The notes under the pieces are model-generated. The model did not search any database and was not told the DNA's origin. It was given only the letters and a program-made list of their open reading frames with translations. Source: Cognataquiflexum aquatile (GTDB lineage Bacteria > Bacteroidota > Bacteroidia > Cytophagales > Cyclobacteriaceae). Taken from it: a stretch of 64,000 bases of DNA. This document shows positions 26,467 through 36,037 of this stretch, one piece after another. Where the stretch lies: assembly GCF_003316845.1 (NCBI RefSeq), contig NZ_QMIK01000004.1, positions 496,001-560,000 on the forward strand, read 5' to 3'. How positions within the stretch are numbered: position 1 is the first letter of the stretch; each line of letters begins with the position of its first letter. The position numbers were made by a program, and so were the translations under genes.

Positions 26467-28164
26467 GTGAAGGTATCTTTACTCAAAGTCCTATTTAAAT
26501 TGAAACTTAAACCTCTTGGCTTAAGTTTATTAATTAATATTCTCTTTTTGCAAGGAATTATAGGACAATCCCTGCCTGTAAATTTCCCTGTTCTTGAAGA
26601 GAATTTACGAAGAAATCAATTAGCTGATTTTTCAACTTCGAACGCTTCGTTTCAATTAAGGCCACTTCAATTTCAAGAGAATTATCCTTTTTCAGACACA
26701 TCAAATATAAATAACCCTGAATTTACTTTTGTAATTTTACCGTTACTGAGTACCACTCAATTTAACTCCAATAGACCTTATGGATGGGGAGATTTTGGAA
26801 TGATTCCGAATGTGGGTTTACAACAATATTTTACAGGAGGAATATATTCAAAATGGAAATTTATTAAACTTCAATTCCAACCCGAGATAGTTTTGGCTTC
26901 TAATAAAACTTGGTTTGGATATCCTTCTGATTTTTCTAGAACTGTAAACTTAGCAAGGTATTTATATTGGAACAATGGCGATTATCCGGAAAGATATGGT
27001 AGCGGAGGATATTCAAAATTCTGGTGGGGGCAATCAAAAATTTCTTTTGAGTTTGGTGCTTTTGAATTTGGAGCAGCAACCCAAAACATAGGTTGGGGTC
27101 CCGGTCAGTTTAATTCCCTTATTTTTTCTAATAACCCTCAAGGTTTTGCGCATCTGACCTTGAATACTATTAAACCCGCAAAAACATTTTTAGGAAATTT
27201 TGAAGGACAATTACTCAGTGGTAGAATTGATGATTCAGGATTTGAACCTTCGCAACATCCTGACCTAAACACAGCATATTTTGCCCCTTTTTCAGGAGAT
27301 TGGAAATATGTCAATGCCTTGGCAATTACATACAATCCCAAATGGGTTCCTGGATTATTTTTTGGATTCAACCGTACATTTCAAGTGTATAGAGAAAAAA
27401 TGGGGAATTCATTTTTGGACTTTTTTCCAGTATTTATGGGAGTTACTAAAGAACAATTTTTTGAAGACGGAAATTCAGTTGAATTTGATAGTGATGGAGC
27501 AAGTCAACAAATTAGTGTTTCATTTAGATTTATTATCCCGAAAAGCAAATTTGAATTTTATGCTGAGTTTGGAAGAAGAGACCATGCATTAAATTGGAGA
27601 GAATTTATACTCAACCCGGAACATGCAAGAGCTTATCTAATGGGGTTCAAGAAGCTAATTACTTTGAGCAAATCCAATAGATTTCTCCAAATCAGAGCAG
27701 AAATGACTCATCAACAAGAATCAATTAACAGATATATCAGATATTTGGGTGAATATGGAGGTCTTACTTGGCATACACATACTCCCTCAAGAGCTTTTGC
27801 AAACCATGGACAGGCTTTGGGAGTTGGAATTGGGGTTGGTTCAAACGTGCAAACATTCGAATTTGCAGTCGTAGAAAATTTAAACAAGTATGGCATTTTG
27901 TTTGAAAGGTTGGAGAACCATCAGGATTTTTATTATCGATCAGGATTCAATAATACAGACCGCAAACCTTGGATAGACTTGAGCATCGGATTCCTTTTTG
28001 ACAAACAATGGAATAATCTGCTACTACGGTCAAAACTTCAGTTAATCAACGGAATTAACTATCAATGGCAGTTAAACCCAAATAGCACTCCCGATTTTCC
28101 AAAAGGGGAAAATTTATTTTCAGTTCATTCCCAAGTCAGTTTAATTTATTTGTTCAATAAATAA
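26467..28164 (+). CDS. wzi: Capsule assembly protein Wzi family, outer-membrane beta-barrel
   Basis: The 565-residue protein has a signal-like hydrophobic stretch at residues 17-34 followed by GQSLPVN, then alternating hydrophobic/aromatic segments and the FWWGQSKISFEFGAFEFGAATQNIGWGPGQ and GRRDHALNWREF regions typical of Wzi homologs, which help to attach capsule to the cell surface. Start is GTG at 26467, 3 bp after the initiating transferase gene. Its presence argues that at least part of the product is a capsule-like surface layer. Confidence 0.8.
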   Translation: MKVSLLKVLFKLKLKPLGLSLLINILFLQGIIGQSLPVNFPVLEENLRRNQLADFSTSNASFQLRPLQFQENYPFSDTSNINNPEFTFVILPLLSTTQFNSNRPYGWGDFGMIPNVGLQQYFTGGIYSKWKFIKLQFQPEIVLASNKTWFGYPSDFSRTVNLARYLYWNNGDYPERYGSGGYSKFWWGQSKISFEFGAFEFGAATQNIGWGPGQFNSLIFSNNPQGFAHLTLNTIKPAKTFLGNFEGQLLSGRIDDSGFEPSQHPDLNTAYFAPFSGDWKYVNALAITYNPKWVPGLFFGFNRTFQVYREKMGNSFLDFFPVFMGVTKEQFFEDGNSVEFDSDGASQQISVSFRFIIPKSKFEFYAEFGRRDHALNWREFILNPEHARAYLMGFKKLITLSKSNRFLQIRAEMTHQQESINRYIRYLGEYGGLTWHTHTPSRAFANHGQALGVGIGVGSNVQTFEFAVVENLNKYGILFERLENHQDFYYRSGFNNTDRKPWIDLSIGFLFDKQWNNLLLRSKLQLINGINYQWQLNPNSTPDFPKGENLFSVHSQVSLIYLFNK

Positions 28165-28175
28165 GCCAGGGTCCA

Positions 28176-29270
28176 TTGATAAAAATCACTTTAGTTGCGG
28201 GCGCTAGGCCAAATTTCATGAAAATTGCACCGATAATCAGTGCAATAAAGAAAAGTCAAGCAAAAGGAATAGATATTCAATTTAGGCTTGTTCACACAGG
28301 TCAGCATTATGACAAGAAGATGTCCGGGGACTTTTTTGAACAATTGAATATTCCTGAACCCGATACCAATTTAGAAGCAGGGGGAGGCACACAAGCCGAG
28401 CAAACTGCGGCGATTATGGTTGCTTTTGAAAAAGAGTTAATGCAAAATAGGCCCACTTTTGTATTATTGGTTGGAGATGTAACCTCAACACTAGCCTGTT
28501 CTATTGTTGCAAAAAAACTCAATATTGATGTTATCCATGTAGAAGGAGGTATAAGGTCAGGAGATATGTCCATGCCTGAGGAAATAAACAGAATTGTCAC
28601 TGATAGCATTACAGATCATTTTTTCACCACATCTGAAATCGCCAATATCAACCTTCGAAATGTTGGGGTTGAAGAGGAGAGGATTCATTTTGTTGGAAAC
28701 ACGATGATAGATACTCTGTATTTAAATAAAAAGAGGTTTTTTAAACCTCGAGGTTCCCAATTTGAGGATTTGAAAAAAGGAAATTTTATAATGTTGACAT
28801 TGCATCGGCCTTCCAATGTAGATAATGAAACTCAATTAAAAGCAATTATTGAAACCATACTTGAAAATACGGCTGATTTTCCCATCATTTTTCCTGTTCA
28901 TCCAAGGACTGCTCTAAACCTTAAAAAAATAGCAATAAATTATGAAAGGCTAAGGATGATAGAACCATTGACATACTTGGAGTTCAATTATCTTGTCGAA
29001 CAATCTAAGGGTGTAATTACCGATTCAGGAGGTGTTACCGAAGAGGCATCAGTAATGAATATCCCTTGTCTGACTCTGAGAGAAACCACAGAAAGACCAG
29101 AAACAATAGAACTAGGCACAAATGAACTTGTAGGGACAAATCCTGAAAAATTTAAGCCATACTTGATTAATTTATTGTCCGGGAATTGGAAGCCTTATAA
29201 AGGTATTCCTATGTGGGATGGCAAATCAGCAGGAAGAATTGTTGATAAATTAATTCAATTATATAGCTAA
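28176..29270 (+). CDS. wecB: UDP-N-acetylglucosamine 2-epimerase (non-hydrolysing), WecB-like
   Basis: The 364-residue protein starts at TTG 28176 with ITLVAGARPNFMKIAPI and holds HTGQHYDKKMSGDFF, GDVTSTLACSI, HVEGGIRSGDMSMPEEINR and SGGVTEEAS, all characteristic of WecB. It interconverts UDP-GlcNAc and UDP-ManNAc. A hairpin terminator follows 31 bp downstream. UDP-ManNAc could feed this glycan or another polymer; no UDP-ManNAc dehydrogenase is visible here. Confidence 0.9.
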   Translation: MIKITLVAGARPNFMKIAPIISAIKKSQAKGIDIQFRLVHTGQHYDKKMSGDFFEQLNIPEPDTNLEAGGGTQAEQTAAIMVAFEKELMQNRPTFVLLVGDVTSTLACSIVAKKLNIDVIHVEGGIRSGDMSMPEEINRIVTDSITDHFFTTSEIANINLRNVGVEEERIHFVGNTMIDTLYLNKKRFFKPRGSQFEDLKKGNFIMLTLHRPSNVDNETQLKAIIETILENTADFPIIFPVHPRTALNLKKIAINYERLRMIEPLTYLEFNYLVEQSKGVITDSGGVTEEASVMNIPCLTLRETTERPETIELGTNELVGTNPEKFKPYLINLLSGNWKPYKGIPMWDGKSAGRIVDKLIQLYS

Positions 29271-29300
29271 TTTCTTTATTCCCATTTAATCAACTTCTAT

Positions 29301-29329
29301 CCCCAATTGGCTAAACATGCCAGTTGGGG
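29301..29329 (+). terminator. Intrinsic terminator after wecB
   Basis: CCCCAATTGGC at 29301-29311 pairs with GCCAGTTGGGG at 29319-29329 (one G-T wobble) around a 7-nt loop, followed by a T-rich stretch with five Ts at 29336-29340. This probably ends the long glycan transcript before rfbA. Confidence 0.7.
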
Positions 29330-29374
29330 ATTTGCTTTTTAGAATAGTTTGACAAAAATTTTTAATTTTGGCTT

Positions 29375-30253
29375 ATGAAAGGAATAATACTTGCCGGGGG
29401 ATCTGGCACCCGACTTTATCCGATTACAAAAGGAACTTCAAAGCAACTGCTTGCGATTTATGACAAACCAATGATTTACTATCCCATGTCAGTTTTGATG
29501 TTGGCAGGAATCAGAGAAATTTTAATCATCAGCACGCCACATGATCTTCCAAATTTTATCAAGTTGTTCGGTGATGGTTCAGATTTGGGGCTTCAATTGA
29601 CGTATGCTGAACAACCCTCACCTGATGGATTGGCACAGGCATTCATTATTGGAGAGGAATTTATTGGGACCGATTCGGTATGTCTTGTCCTTGGGGACAA
29701 TATATTTTATGGACAAGGGTTTACTCAGTTACTCAAAAGCTCTGTTGAAACTGTTGAAAAAGATAAAAAAGCTACAGTTTTTGGATATTATGTCCAAGAT
29801 CCCCAACGGTATGGCGTTGTTGAATTTACAAAAGAGGGAGATGCTGTAAGTATTGAGGAAAAGCCGGATTTTCCTAAAAGCAATTATGCCGTTGTTGGTT
29901 TATATTTTTATCCAAATTCGGTGGTAAACATTGCCAAGCATATCAAACCAAGCAATAGAGGAGAATTGGAGATCACCACAGTTAATCAAGAATACTTAGC
30001 GAATGGAGATCTTAAAGTTGAATTAATGGGCAGGGGTTTTGCTTGGTTGGACACTGGTACCCATGAATCCATGCTGGAAGCCTCCAATTTTATCCATACC
30101 ATTGAAAAACGACAGGGATTAAAGGTTGCCTGCCTGGAAGAGATCGCGTTCGATATGGGATTTATTAATACTGAGAAATTGAGGGAATTGGCTCAAAATT
30201 TGAGGAAAAATGAATATGGTGAATACCTATTCAGGAAAATCAAAGGAAATTAA
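29375..30253 (+). CDS. rfbA: Glucose-1-phosphate thymidylyltransferase
   Basis: 292 residues, the standard RfbA length, with [62 protein letters not shown] and [15 protein letters not shown]. It makes dTDP-glucose, the entry to dTDP-rhamnose and related deoxysugars. RfbB, RfbC and RfbD are not in this window, so the later steps must be encoded elsewhere. It stands alone between two intergenic gaps. Confidence 0.95.
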   Translation: MKGIILAGGSGTRLYPITKGTSKQLLAIYDKPMIYYPMSVLMLAGIREILIISTPHDLPNFIKLFGDGSDLGLQLTYAEQPSPDGLAQAFIIGEEFIGTDSVCLVLGDNIFYGQGFTQLLKSSVETVEKDKKATVFGYYVQDPQRYGVVEFTKEGDAVSIEEKPDFPKSNYAVVGLYFYPNSVVNIAKHIKPSNRGELEITTVNQEYLANGDLKVELMGRGFAWLDTGTHESMLEASNFIHTIEKRQGLKVACLEEIAFDMGFINTEKLRELAQNLRKNEYGEYLFRKIKGN

Positions 30254-30358
30254 TATCCCATGCAGATACATTTTGGTTTGATTTATATTAGTAAAAATTC
30301 CCAAAATTAAAATTTGAATTTTAGTTGATTGTTCTTAGATTTATAAAAATATATTTTT

Positions 30359-31513
30359 ATGGTAATTTTTCTGGCAATTAGCACAGCGTTTCTAGTAGGG
30401 TTTTTACTCACGCCCATAGTGATTTTATTTTTGAAAAAAATGGAACTTATGGATAGTCCTGGCGGAAGAAAAATCCATAACGGGTTCATTCCATCCATGG
30501 GAGGTATTGCATTTGTTTTATCAACTTTTGTTGCGGTTTTGGCATGGCTGGATTCCCAATTAATCATGGAAATCAGGTTTTTACTTGCAGCATTTGGACT
30601 TATGTTTTTTGTTGGTCTTCGGGACGATATGGTTAACATGAGTGCATTTCAAAAGTTGGCAGGTCAATTTATCGCTGCGTATCTGGTAGTTGTAATGTCT
30701 GACATAAGATTGACTGGCCTTTATGGTTTCTTTGGAGTTTATGATATTCCCATTTGGGTAAGTTATGTAATTTCAATTTTTACTATTTTGGTACTTACAA
30801 ACTCATTTAATCTTATTGATGGATTGGATGGATTGGCTGGTTCCATCAGTCTGGTTACTTTTTTATTCCTCGGGTGGTGGTTTATAGAGGCGGACCTCAC
30901 GAGTTATTCAGTGTTTTCTTTTATTTTGGTCGGATCAATTCTTTCTTTCTTGGTTTATAACTGGCATCCGGCAAAAATTTTTATGGGTGATACAGGTTCA
31001 TTGAGTCTTGGTTTTGCGTTGGCTGTTCTTACCATTCTTTTTATTGATAAAAATGGTACAATGGCAAATTATGAAGGATGGAAATTTAATGCGCCAATAG
31101 CTTCAGGAGTTGCGCTGTTGATTATTCCAATCTATGACACTTCAAGGATATTTATCAAAAGGATGTTAAAAGGAAAGTCACCTATGGCGCCCGATAAAAG
31201 TCACGTTCACCATTTTCTTTTGAGAATGGGACTCAGGCATGATCAGGTGACCTTAACTCTTGTATTTATTAAACTTGGATTTATTTCATTGATATTTTTG
31301 GGATCAAATTTCAATGACCATGTGATGCTTCCTCTTGTTATTAGTCTTGCCGTGGTTTTAGGATTGAGATTGGATTCTCTCACATTGAAGAGGGTGAAAA
31401 AAATATACAAAAAAGCTCCTCCAATTTTGTCAAAAAGGTCAAAAAGGAAAATCTACCAAAAGCCTACAATTCAAGGCGAGGTGTTGGACAAGGTAAACAT
31501 TAGTGATAACTGA
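30359..31513 (+). CDS. WecA/MraY-family undecaprenyl-phosphate GlcNAc-1-phosphate transferase
   Basis: Polytopic membrane protein (384 residues, about 10-11 helices) with MDSPGGRKIHNGFIPSMGG, SFNLIDGLDGLAGS and FMGDTGSLSLGFAL, the polyprenyl-phosphate phosphoglycosyltransferase motifs, and the HVHHFLLRMG signature of WecA-type rather than MraY-type enzymes. It attaches a HexNAc-1-phosphate to undecaprenyl phosphate. It is the second of three initiating enzymes in the region. The C-terminal 30 residues are strongly basic. A terminator follows at 31.53 kb. Confidence 0.9.
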   Translation: MVIFLAISTAFLVGFLLTPIVILFLKKMELMDSPGGRKIHNGFIPSMGGIAFVLSTFVAVLAWLDSQLIMEIRFLLAAFGLMFFVGLRDDMVNMSAFQKLAGQFIAAYLVVVMSDIRLTGLYGFFGVYDIPIWVSYVISIFTILVLTNSFNLIDGLDGLAGSISLVTFLFLGWWFIEADLTSYSVFSFILVGSILSFLVYNWHPAKIFMGDTGSLSLGFALAVLTILFIDKNGTMANYEGWKFNAPIASGVALLIIPIYDTSRIFIKRMLKGKSPMAPDKSHVHHFLLRMGLRHDQVTLTLVFIKLGFISLIFLGSNFNDHVMLPLVISLAVVLGLRLDSLTLKRVKKIYKKAPPILSKRSKRKIYQKPTIQGEVLDKVNISDN

Positions 31514-31529
31514 TAAAAAGTAAATTTTA

Positions 31530-31564
31530 AAAAAGCTCTGAAATGCCAGTTTTCGGTGCTTTTT
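31530..31564 (+). terminator. Intrinsic terminator after the WecA-like gene
   Basis: AAAAAGC-T-CTGAAA and TTTTCGG-T-GCTTTTT form a stem around 31530-31564 with a short loop, followed by more T residues. It separates the main glycan transcript from the aminotransferase unit. Confidence 0.65.
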
Positions 31565-31622
31565 CTTTTTTTGGCCATTGACAGTAATTTTGATAGCATT
31601 TCAAGACAGCTTTATTTTGTCG

Positions 31623-31653
31623 TTTTGATTAATCAAACTTTAATATAGATTTG
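31623..31653 (+). promoter_or_regulatory. Bacteroidetes-type promoter for the aminotransferase unit
   Basis: TTTTG at 31623-31627 and TAGATTTG at 31646-31653, 18 nt apart, match the TTTG / TAnnTTTG consensus of the Bacteroidetes primary sigma factor. The predicted transcript start near 31660 lies about 17 nt before the ATG at 31677. Confidence 0.6.
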
Positions 31654-31676
31654 TTTTTTGTTTCATTCTGGTAAAA

Positions 31677-32804
31677 ATGCTAAAACACATTCCACTCTCT
31701 GTACCTGTTTTTGATGGAAATGAAAATGATTTCGTCTTTCATGCGATAGAATCAAAACAAATTTCAACAGCTGGTAATTATATCAATGATTTTGAGGATC
31801 AAATAAAAAACAGACTCGGAAAATATAATGTCGCCCTAAAGAATTCAGGCACCTCTGCCATCCATTTGGCATTGAAGATGATTGGGGTCGGTAGTGGTGA
31901 TGAGGTTTTATGCCAATCATTTACCTTCTGTGCCTCGGCTAATCCTGTTATCTATCTTGGTGCTAAGCCTGTTTTCATTGACAGCGAGCCAACTACATGG
32001 AATATTTGTCCTGAAATTTTAGAGGAGGCTATTCTTGACAGAATTAAAAAAGGGAAAAAGCCAAAGGCCATTATCGTGGTGGACTTGTTTGGTATGCCGG
32101 CCAGATATGAAGAGATTCTCGGTATATCCCAAAAATATGAAATTCCGGTAATTGAGGATGCTGCAGAGGCTTTAGGATCGTCAATAGAAGGAAAAGCGTG
32201 TGGAACATTTGGTGATTATGGTGTTTTTTCTTTCAATGGGAACAAAATCATAACCACTGGCTCTGGTGGAGCATTGATTTCTGCAAATTTTGAGGCCATT
32301 GAAAAGTCAAAGTATCTTGCTGTTCAAGCCCGCGAAGTGTATAAGTATTATGTGCACAAAGAAATCGGTTATAATTATCGGATGAATAATATGTCCGCGG
32401 GAATTGGACTTGCCCAATTTTTGAATTTGGACAAAAAAATTGCTTTGAGGAGACAAGTATTCGAAAATTATCAAAATTTATTAAAGGATTTTGATGGTTT
32501 TACCACAATTCTTGAACCGGACGGATATTTTTCTAATAGATGGCTATCTACGTTTTTAGTGAATCAATCCGTGACAGGGTTTTCAAATGAAGATGTCAGG
32601 CAAACTCTTTTGAAGGAAAATATAGAGACTAGATATCTTTGGAACCCCCTTCACCTTCAACCTGTATTCAAGGAATCAACATTTTATGGCGGGGGCTGTT
32701 CAGAAGATTTATTCCAAAAAGGAATATGTCTGCCAAGCAGTGAAAATCTTTCAATTGAAGATCAGGAAAGGATAATCGGCGTGATAAAAAGAATGTATTC
32801 TTGA
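31677..32804 (+). CDS. DegT/DnrJ/EryC1-family sugar aminotransferase, PglE/WcfR-like
   Basis: A 375-residue PLP enzyme: LKNSGTSAIHLAL near residue 56, IEDAAEALGSS with the PLP-binding Asp, and FSFNGNKIITTGSGG with the Schiff-base lysine near residue 189, then YNYRMNNMSAGIGLAQ. This subgroup adds a 4-amino group to UDP-4-keto-6-deoxy-GlcNAc. The PglC-like and PglF-like genes downstream supply the other steps. The product is either the bacillosamine precursor or UDP-2-acetamido-4-amino-2,4,6-trideoxy-galactose, as in Bacteroides WcfR. Confidence 0.88.
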   Translation: MLKHIPLSVPVFDGNENDFVFHAIESKQISTAGNYINDFEDQIKNRLGKYNVALKNSGTSAIHLALKMIGVGSGDEVLCQSFTFCASANPVIYLGAKPVFIDSEPTTWNICPEILEEAILDRIKKGKKPKAIIVVDLFGMPARYEEILGISQKYEIPVIEDAAEALGSSIEGKACGTFGDYGVFSFNGNKIITTGSGGALISANFEAIEKSKYLAVQAREVYKYYVHKEIGYNYRMNNMSAGIGLAQFLNLDKKIALRRQVFENYQNLLKDFDGFTTILEPDGYFSNRWLSTFLVNQSVTGFSNEDVRQTLLKENIETRYLWNPLHLQPVFKESTFYGGGCSEDLFQKGICLPSSENLSIEDQERIIGVIKRMYS

Positions 32805-32818
32805 AATTCAATAGTACT

Positions 32819-33439
32819 ATGTATTCTTTGTACCTAAAAAGATTAATTGATTTCCTGGCAAGTTTTTTCTTATTGATCTTATTTTTTCCAATAATTATTT
32901 TTGTTTCAATTTTACTTGCAGTTATTAACTGGAATAACCCATTTTTCTTTCAAAATAGACCTGGTCTACATGGGAAAGTTTTTAGAGTGGTTAAATTTAA
33001 GACAATGAGTAATGCCTTGGATGCCTATGGGAATCTCTTACCTGATGAGCAGAGATTGAAAGGTTTTGGAAAGATTATTAGAAAAACATCTATAGATGAG
33101 ATTCCTCAGTTGTGGAATGTCTTAAAAGGTGATATGAGTTTGGTTGGTCCAAGGCCACTGTTAGAAGAATATCTGCCTCTTTACAATTCCAACCAGGCAC
33201 AGAGACATTTGGTTAGACCAGGTATCACAGGCCTGGCTCAGATAAATGGAAGAAATTCATTATCATGGGAAAATAAATTTGAATATGACGTTTATTATGT
33301 GAAAAACCTTTCCCTAAAAATGGATTTGAAAATATTATGGATCACATTTTTTAAAGTTTTCAGATCAGAAGGAGTGAATCAAAAAGGTCATGTGACTATG
33401 CCAAAATTTGAGGGGACCAAAATAGATGACTTAAAATAA
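32819..33439 (+). CDS. Initiating phosphosugar transferase (PglC/WcfS type)
   Basis: I prefer ATG 32819 (MYSLYLKRLIDFLASF); the frame is also open to a TTG at 32801, overlapping the previous gene. One reentrant N-terminal helix, then FFQNRPGLHGKVFRVVKFKTM, KTSIDEIPQLWNVLKGDMSLVGPRPLLEEYLP and RPGITGLAQINGR, all standard for monotopic phosphoglycosyltransferases. It probably loads the diamino sugar made by the adjacent enzymes onto undecaprenyl phosphate. Confidence 0.9.
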   Translation: MYSLYLKRLIDFLASFFLLILFFPIIIFVSILLAVINWNNPFFFQNRPGLHGKVFRVVKFKTMSNALDAYGNLLPDEQRLKGFGKIIRKTSIDEIPQLWNVLKGDMSLVGPRPLLEEYLPLYNSNQAQRHLVRPGITGLAQINGRNSLSWENKFEYDVYYVKNLSLKMDLKILWITFFKVFRSEGVNQKGHVTMPKFEGTKIDDLK

Positions 33440-33832
33440 TTTTTTTCTTTTGCTTTTCTCTTACCATTAAATTGGTCTTTTTTTGTTTTTCGCAACTTTC
33501 CAAAACCTGCTTTTGAGTATTGGAATATGTCTTAATTTTTTAGAATAGAAGAAATTAAAAATAATTAATCAATGAACCATTTGTTTAATTTGATGTTCAA
33601 TCACAGTTTTTGTTTCGGAAACAATTATTTTTTTTTAAAATAGAAAAAGTTAGAATCAATTACCTATAGCCAAAAATGAAGCCTACATCAGGAAAATTGT
33701 ATGTTTTTTTTTGACTTAAAAATAGTACTATAAAAAGTTATTTTTTGTAAAAATCAATGATATATTTGAAACAAGCCCTATCAACTAAAATTTGTATAAA
33801 TTGAATTTCCCACAATCTAATCGACTCTAAAA
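33440..33832. other. Gene-free AT-rich gap before the PglF-like gene
   Basis: About 390 bp with no supportable ORF. It is very AT-rich with several long T runs (for example around 33629-33637). Apart from the candidate promoter at 33761-33768 I see no repeat, hairpin terminator or RNA gene in it. Confidence 0.6.
33761..33768 (+). promoter_or_regulatory. Candidate -7 promoter element for the PglF-like gene
   Basis: TATATTTG fits TAnnTTTG of the Bacteroidetes primary sigma consensus, about 65 nt before the ATG at 33833. The nearest TTG is only 13 nt upstream, so the -33 element is weak. Confidence 0.4.
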
Positions 33833-35743
33833 ATGAACTTTTTGAAAGATTTAAGAATCCTTCCGAGATGGATTATCATTACCTTGGACTCTGTTGTTTT
33901 ATTTCAATCAACGTTCTTCGCTTATTTGGTAAGGTTTAATTTTGATTTGGAATTAGTTAATAATAGCAATGCTGTTTTGGGAAGTTTGATTTTTTCCTGT
34001 TTGGTATTCATTGTGATGTTGGCAACGAAAAGTTATAAGGGAATAGTCAGGCACACGGGATTAAAGGACAGTGTCAATATATTCAAAACCATTGCCATTG
34101 GTTTTTCGATTATCTTGGTCGTCAATTTTGTTTTTGAACTTTTTATATCAAGTACTTATATAATCCCAAACTCCGTTTTAATTATTGCCTCTTTAACGTC
34201 CCTGTTTTTATTGATCTTATACAGGTTTTTGGTCAAAGAGTCATTTATTTATCTGAAAAGTGGATTTACACCCAATAATGTTAAAGTAGGGGTAATTTTT
34301 GGCGCAAGTGAAGCTGGAATCATAGCTCTTGATGTAATAAAAAGAGACAGTAAATCAAATCTCACGATTTCTGCATTTTTTGATGACGATCCCAAAAAAG
34401 AGGGGAAAATCATAGGTGGGAAGAAAATCTTCAAAGGTCTGGACCAACTTAAATATTTGGCTGAATCTCAGAAAGTATCTGAATTGATCATTGCAGTCAA
34501 GGATTTATCCGTCCAACGGAAAAAAGAAATCATTGATGAATGTTACAAATACAATATCCACGTTTCTATTGTACCTCCGATCAACCAATGGATAAATAGG
34601 GGGCTAAACACTGAAGCTATCCGAGATCTTAAAATTGAGGATTTGCTCGGTAGACAACAGATTTCATTGGAAAATCCAAAAATCAAAGAAGAGCTTGCCA
34701 ATAAAGTAGTGTTGGTGACAGGGGCTGCCGGCTCCATTGGTAGCGAGCTTTGTCGACAAATAATGTTTTATAATCCGAGACTATTGATTCTCCTGGATTT
34801 CTCTGAATCAGCATTGTATGATTTGGATTTTGAGTTTAGAGAATCGGGCATGATTACTCCCCACATGGCTATACTGGCAGATATCCGTGATTATACTACC
34901 ATGAAAAACGTTTTTAAAAAATATAATCCTGATGTAGTATTCCATGCAGCTGCCTATAAACATGTGCCTATGATAGAAAATTATCCTGAGCAGGCCATCA
35001 AGAGCAATATTCTAGGAACAAAAATTTTGGCAGACTTATCGGTTTTGCACAGTGTTGAAAAGTTTGTTTTGGTCAGTACTGACAAGGCTGTCAATCCAAC
35101 GAATGTCATGGGGGCTACCAAAAGAGCCGCTGAAATGTATGTTCAGGCATTAAATACCTATTTGGAAACCCACCACAACAATTCCCATACAAAGTTTATC
35201 ACTACGCGGTTTGGAAATGTGCTTGGTTCTAATGGTTCTGTTGTCCCTCTATTTAAAAAGCAGATCCAAAAAGGTGGACCGATTACAGTTACCCATCCTG
35301 ACATTACAAGGTATTTTATGACCATTCCTGAGGCGTGTCAATTGGTCCTTGAGGCTGGTTTTATGGGGAACGGGGGTGAGATTTATGTGTTCGATATGGG
35401 CGAACCTATCAAAATTGTTGACTTGGCCATCAATATGATTAGGTTAAGTGGCAAAAAGGTCGGAGAGGATATAAAAATTGTTTATTCAGGTTTGAGGGAA
35501 GGAGAAAAGCTATTTGAAGAACTTCTCAATGACTCTGAAGTTGTCAAATTTACGCATCATCCAAAAATTAAAATAGCTCAAGTCTCTTCTGTCCATTTTT
35601 ACAAAATCGAAGGTCAGATTGAAATTTTTGAAAGTCTGATTGGGAAGAATTCTGAAAATGACCTTGTATTCCATTTAAAATCAATGATTCCTGAGTATAA
35701 AAGCAACTCTTCAAGATTTGAAGTATTGGATAGGTTAAATTGA
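33833..35743 (+). CDS. pglF: Membrane nucleotide-sugar 4,6-dehydratase, PglF/CapD/WbpM-like
   Basis: A 636-residue protein: four N-terminal membrane helices (to about residue 140), a first Rossmann domain (GVIFGASEAGIIALDVI), then the catalytic domain with VLVTGAAGSIGSELCRQ, AAYKHVPMIENYP, STDKAVNPTNVMGATKRAAEM and FGNVLGSNGSVVPLF. This is the architecture of WbpM and PglF, which form UDP-4-keto-6-deoxy-GlcNAc. It is the natural first step for the aminotransferase at 31.7 kb, although it has its own upstream gap. Confidence 0.93.
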   Translation: MNFLKDLRILPRWIIITLDSVVLFQSTFFAYLVRFNFDLELVNNSNAVLGSLIFSCLVFIVMLATKSYKGIVRHTGLKDSVNIFKTIAIGFSIILVVNFVFELFISSTYIIPNSVLIIASLTSLFLLILYRFLVKESFIYLKSGFTPNNVKVGVIFGASEAGIIALDVIKRDSKSNLTISAFFDDDPKKEGKIIGGKKIFKGLDQLKYLAESQKVSELIIAVKDLSVQRKKEIIDECYKYNIHVSIVPPINQWINRGLNTEAIRDLKIEDLLGRQQISLENPKIKEELANKVVLVTGAAGSIGSELCRQIMFYNPRLLILLDFSESALYDLDFEFRESGMITPHMAILADIRDYTTMKNVFKKYNPDVVFHAAAYKHVPMIENYPEQAIKSNILGTKILADLSVLHSVEKFVLVSTDKAVNPTNVMGATKRAAEMYVQALNTYLETHHNNSHTKFITTRFGNVLGSNGSVVPLFKKQIQKGGPITVTHPDITRYFMTIPEACQLVLEAGFMGNGGEIYVFDMGEPIKIVDLAINMIRLSGKKVGEDIKIVYSGLREGEKLFEELLNDSEVVKFTHHPKIKIAQVSSVHFYKIEGQIEIFESLIGKNSENDLVFHLKSMIPEYKSNSSRFEVLDRLN

Positions 35744-35759
35744 AATTTTTGAATTTTGA

Positions 35760-36029
35760 TTATCGCCTTTTGCTTATTTTATTTTGAGTAATTGTCCTTT
35801 GAAGGTCGCATTTGAATTTCTCTGCATCGATTCCATATTTTTTTGCATGCTTTGTTTTTCGACCTGTCACTCTTTTTCTCCAAAGGTGAAAAGAGGATGT
35901 TTTTAGTTCTTTTCTCATCAGGATAATGACATCTTGCTCCTGAATCCCAAATTGCTTTTTAATAGCTTCAAAAGGAGTCCGATCTTCCCATGCCATTTCA
36001 ATAATCCTGTCCGTGTCAATTGATTCCAT
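35760..36029 (-). CDS. TIGR03643-family (DUF2805) small protein
   Basis: An 89-residue protein with DRIIEMAWEDRTPFEAIKKQFGI, VIILMRKELKTSSFHLWRKRV and GRKTKHAKKY, the whole-length pattern of the uncharacterised TIGR03643 family. Its helix-turn-helix-like first half and basic second half would allow nucleic-acid binding, but this is a guess. The family is often found near photolyase/cryptochrome genes, and here it is divergent from a photolyase remnant across a perfect dyad. Confidence 0.85.
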   Translation of the reverse strand: MESIDTDRIIEMAWEDRTPFEAIKKQFGIQEQDVIILMRKELKTSSFHLWRKRVTGRKTKHAKKYGIDAEKFKCDLQRTITQNKISKRR

Positions 36030-36037
36030 CTTTGGCT

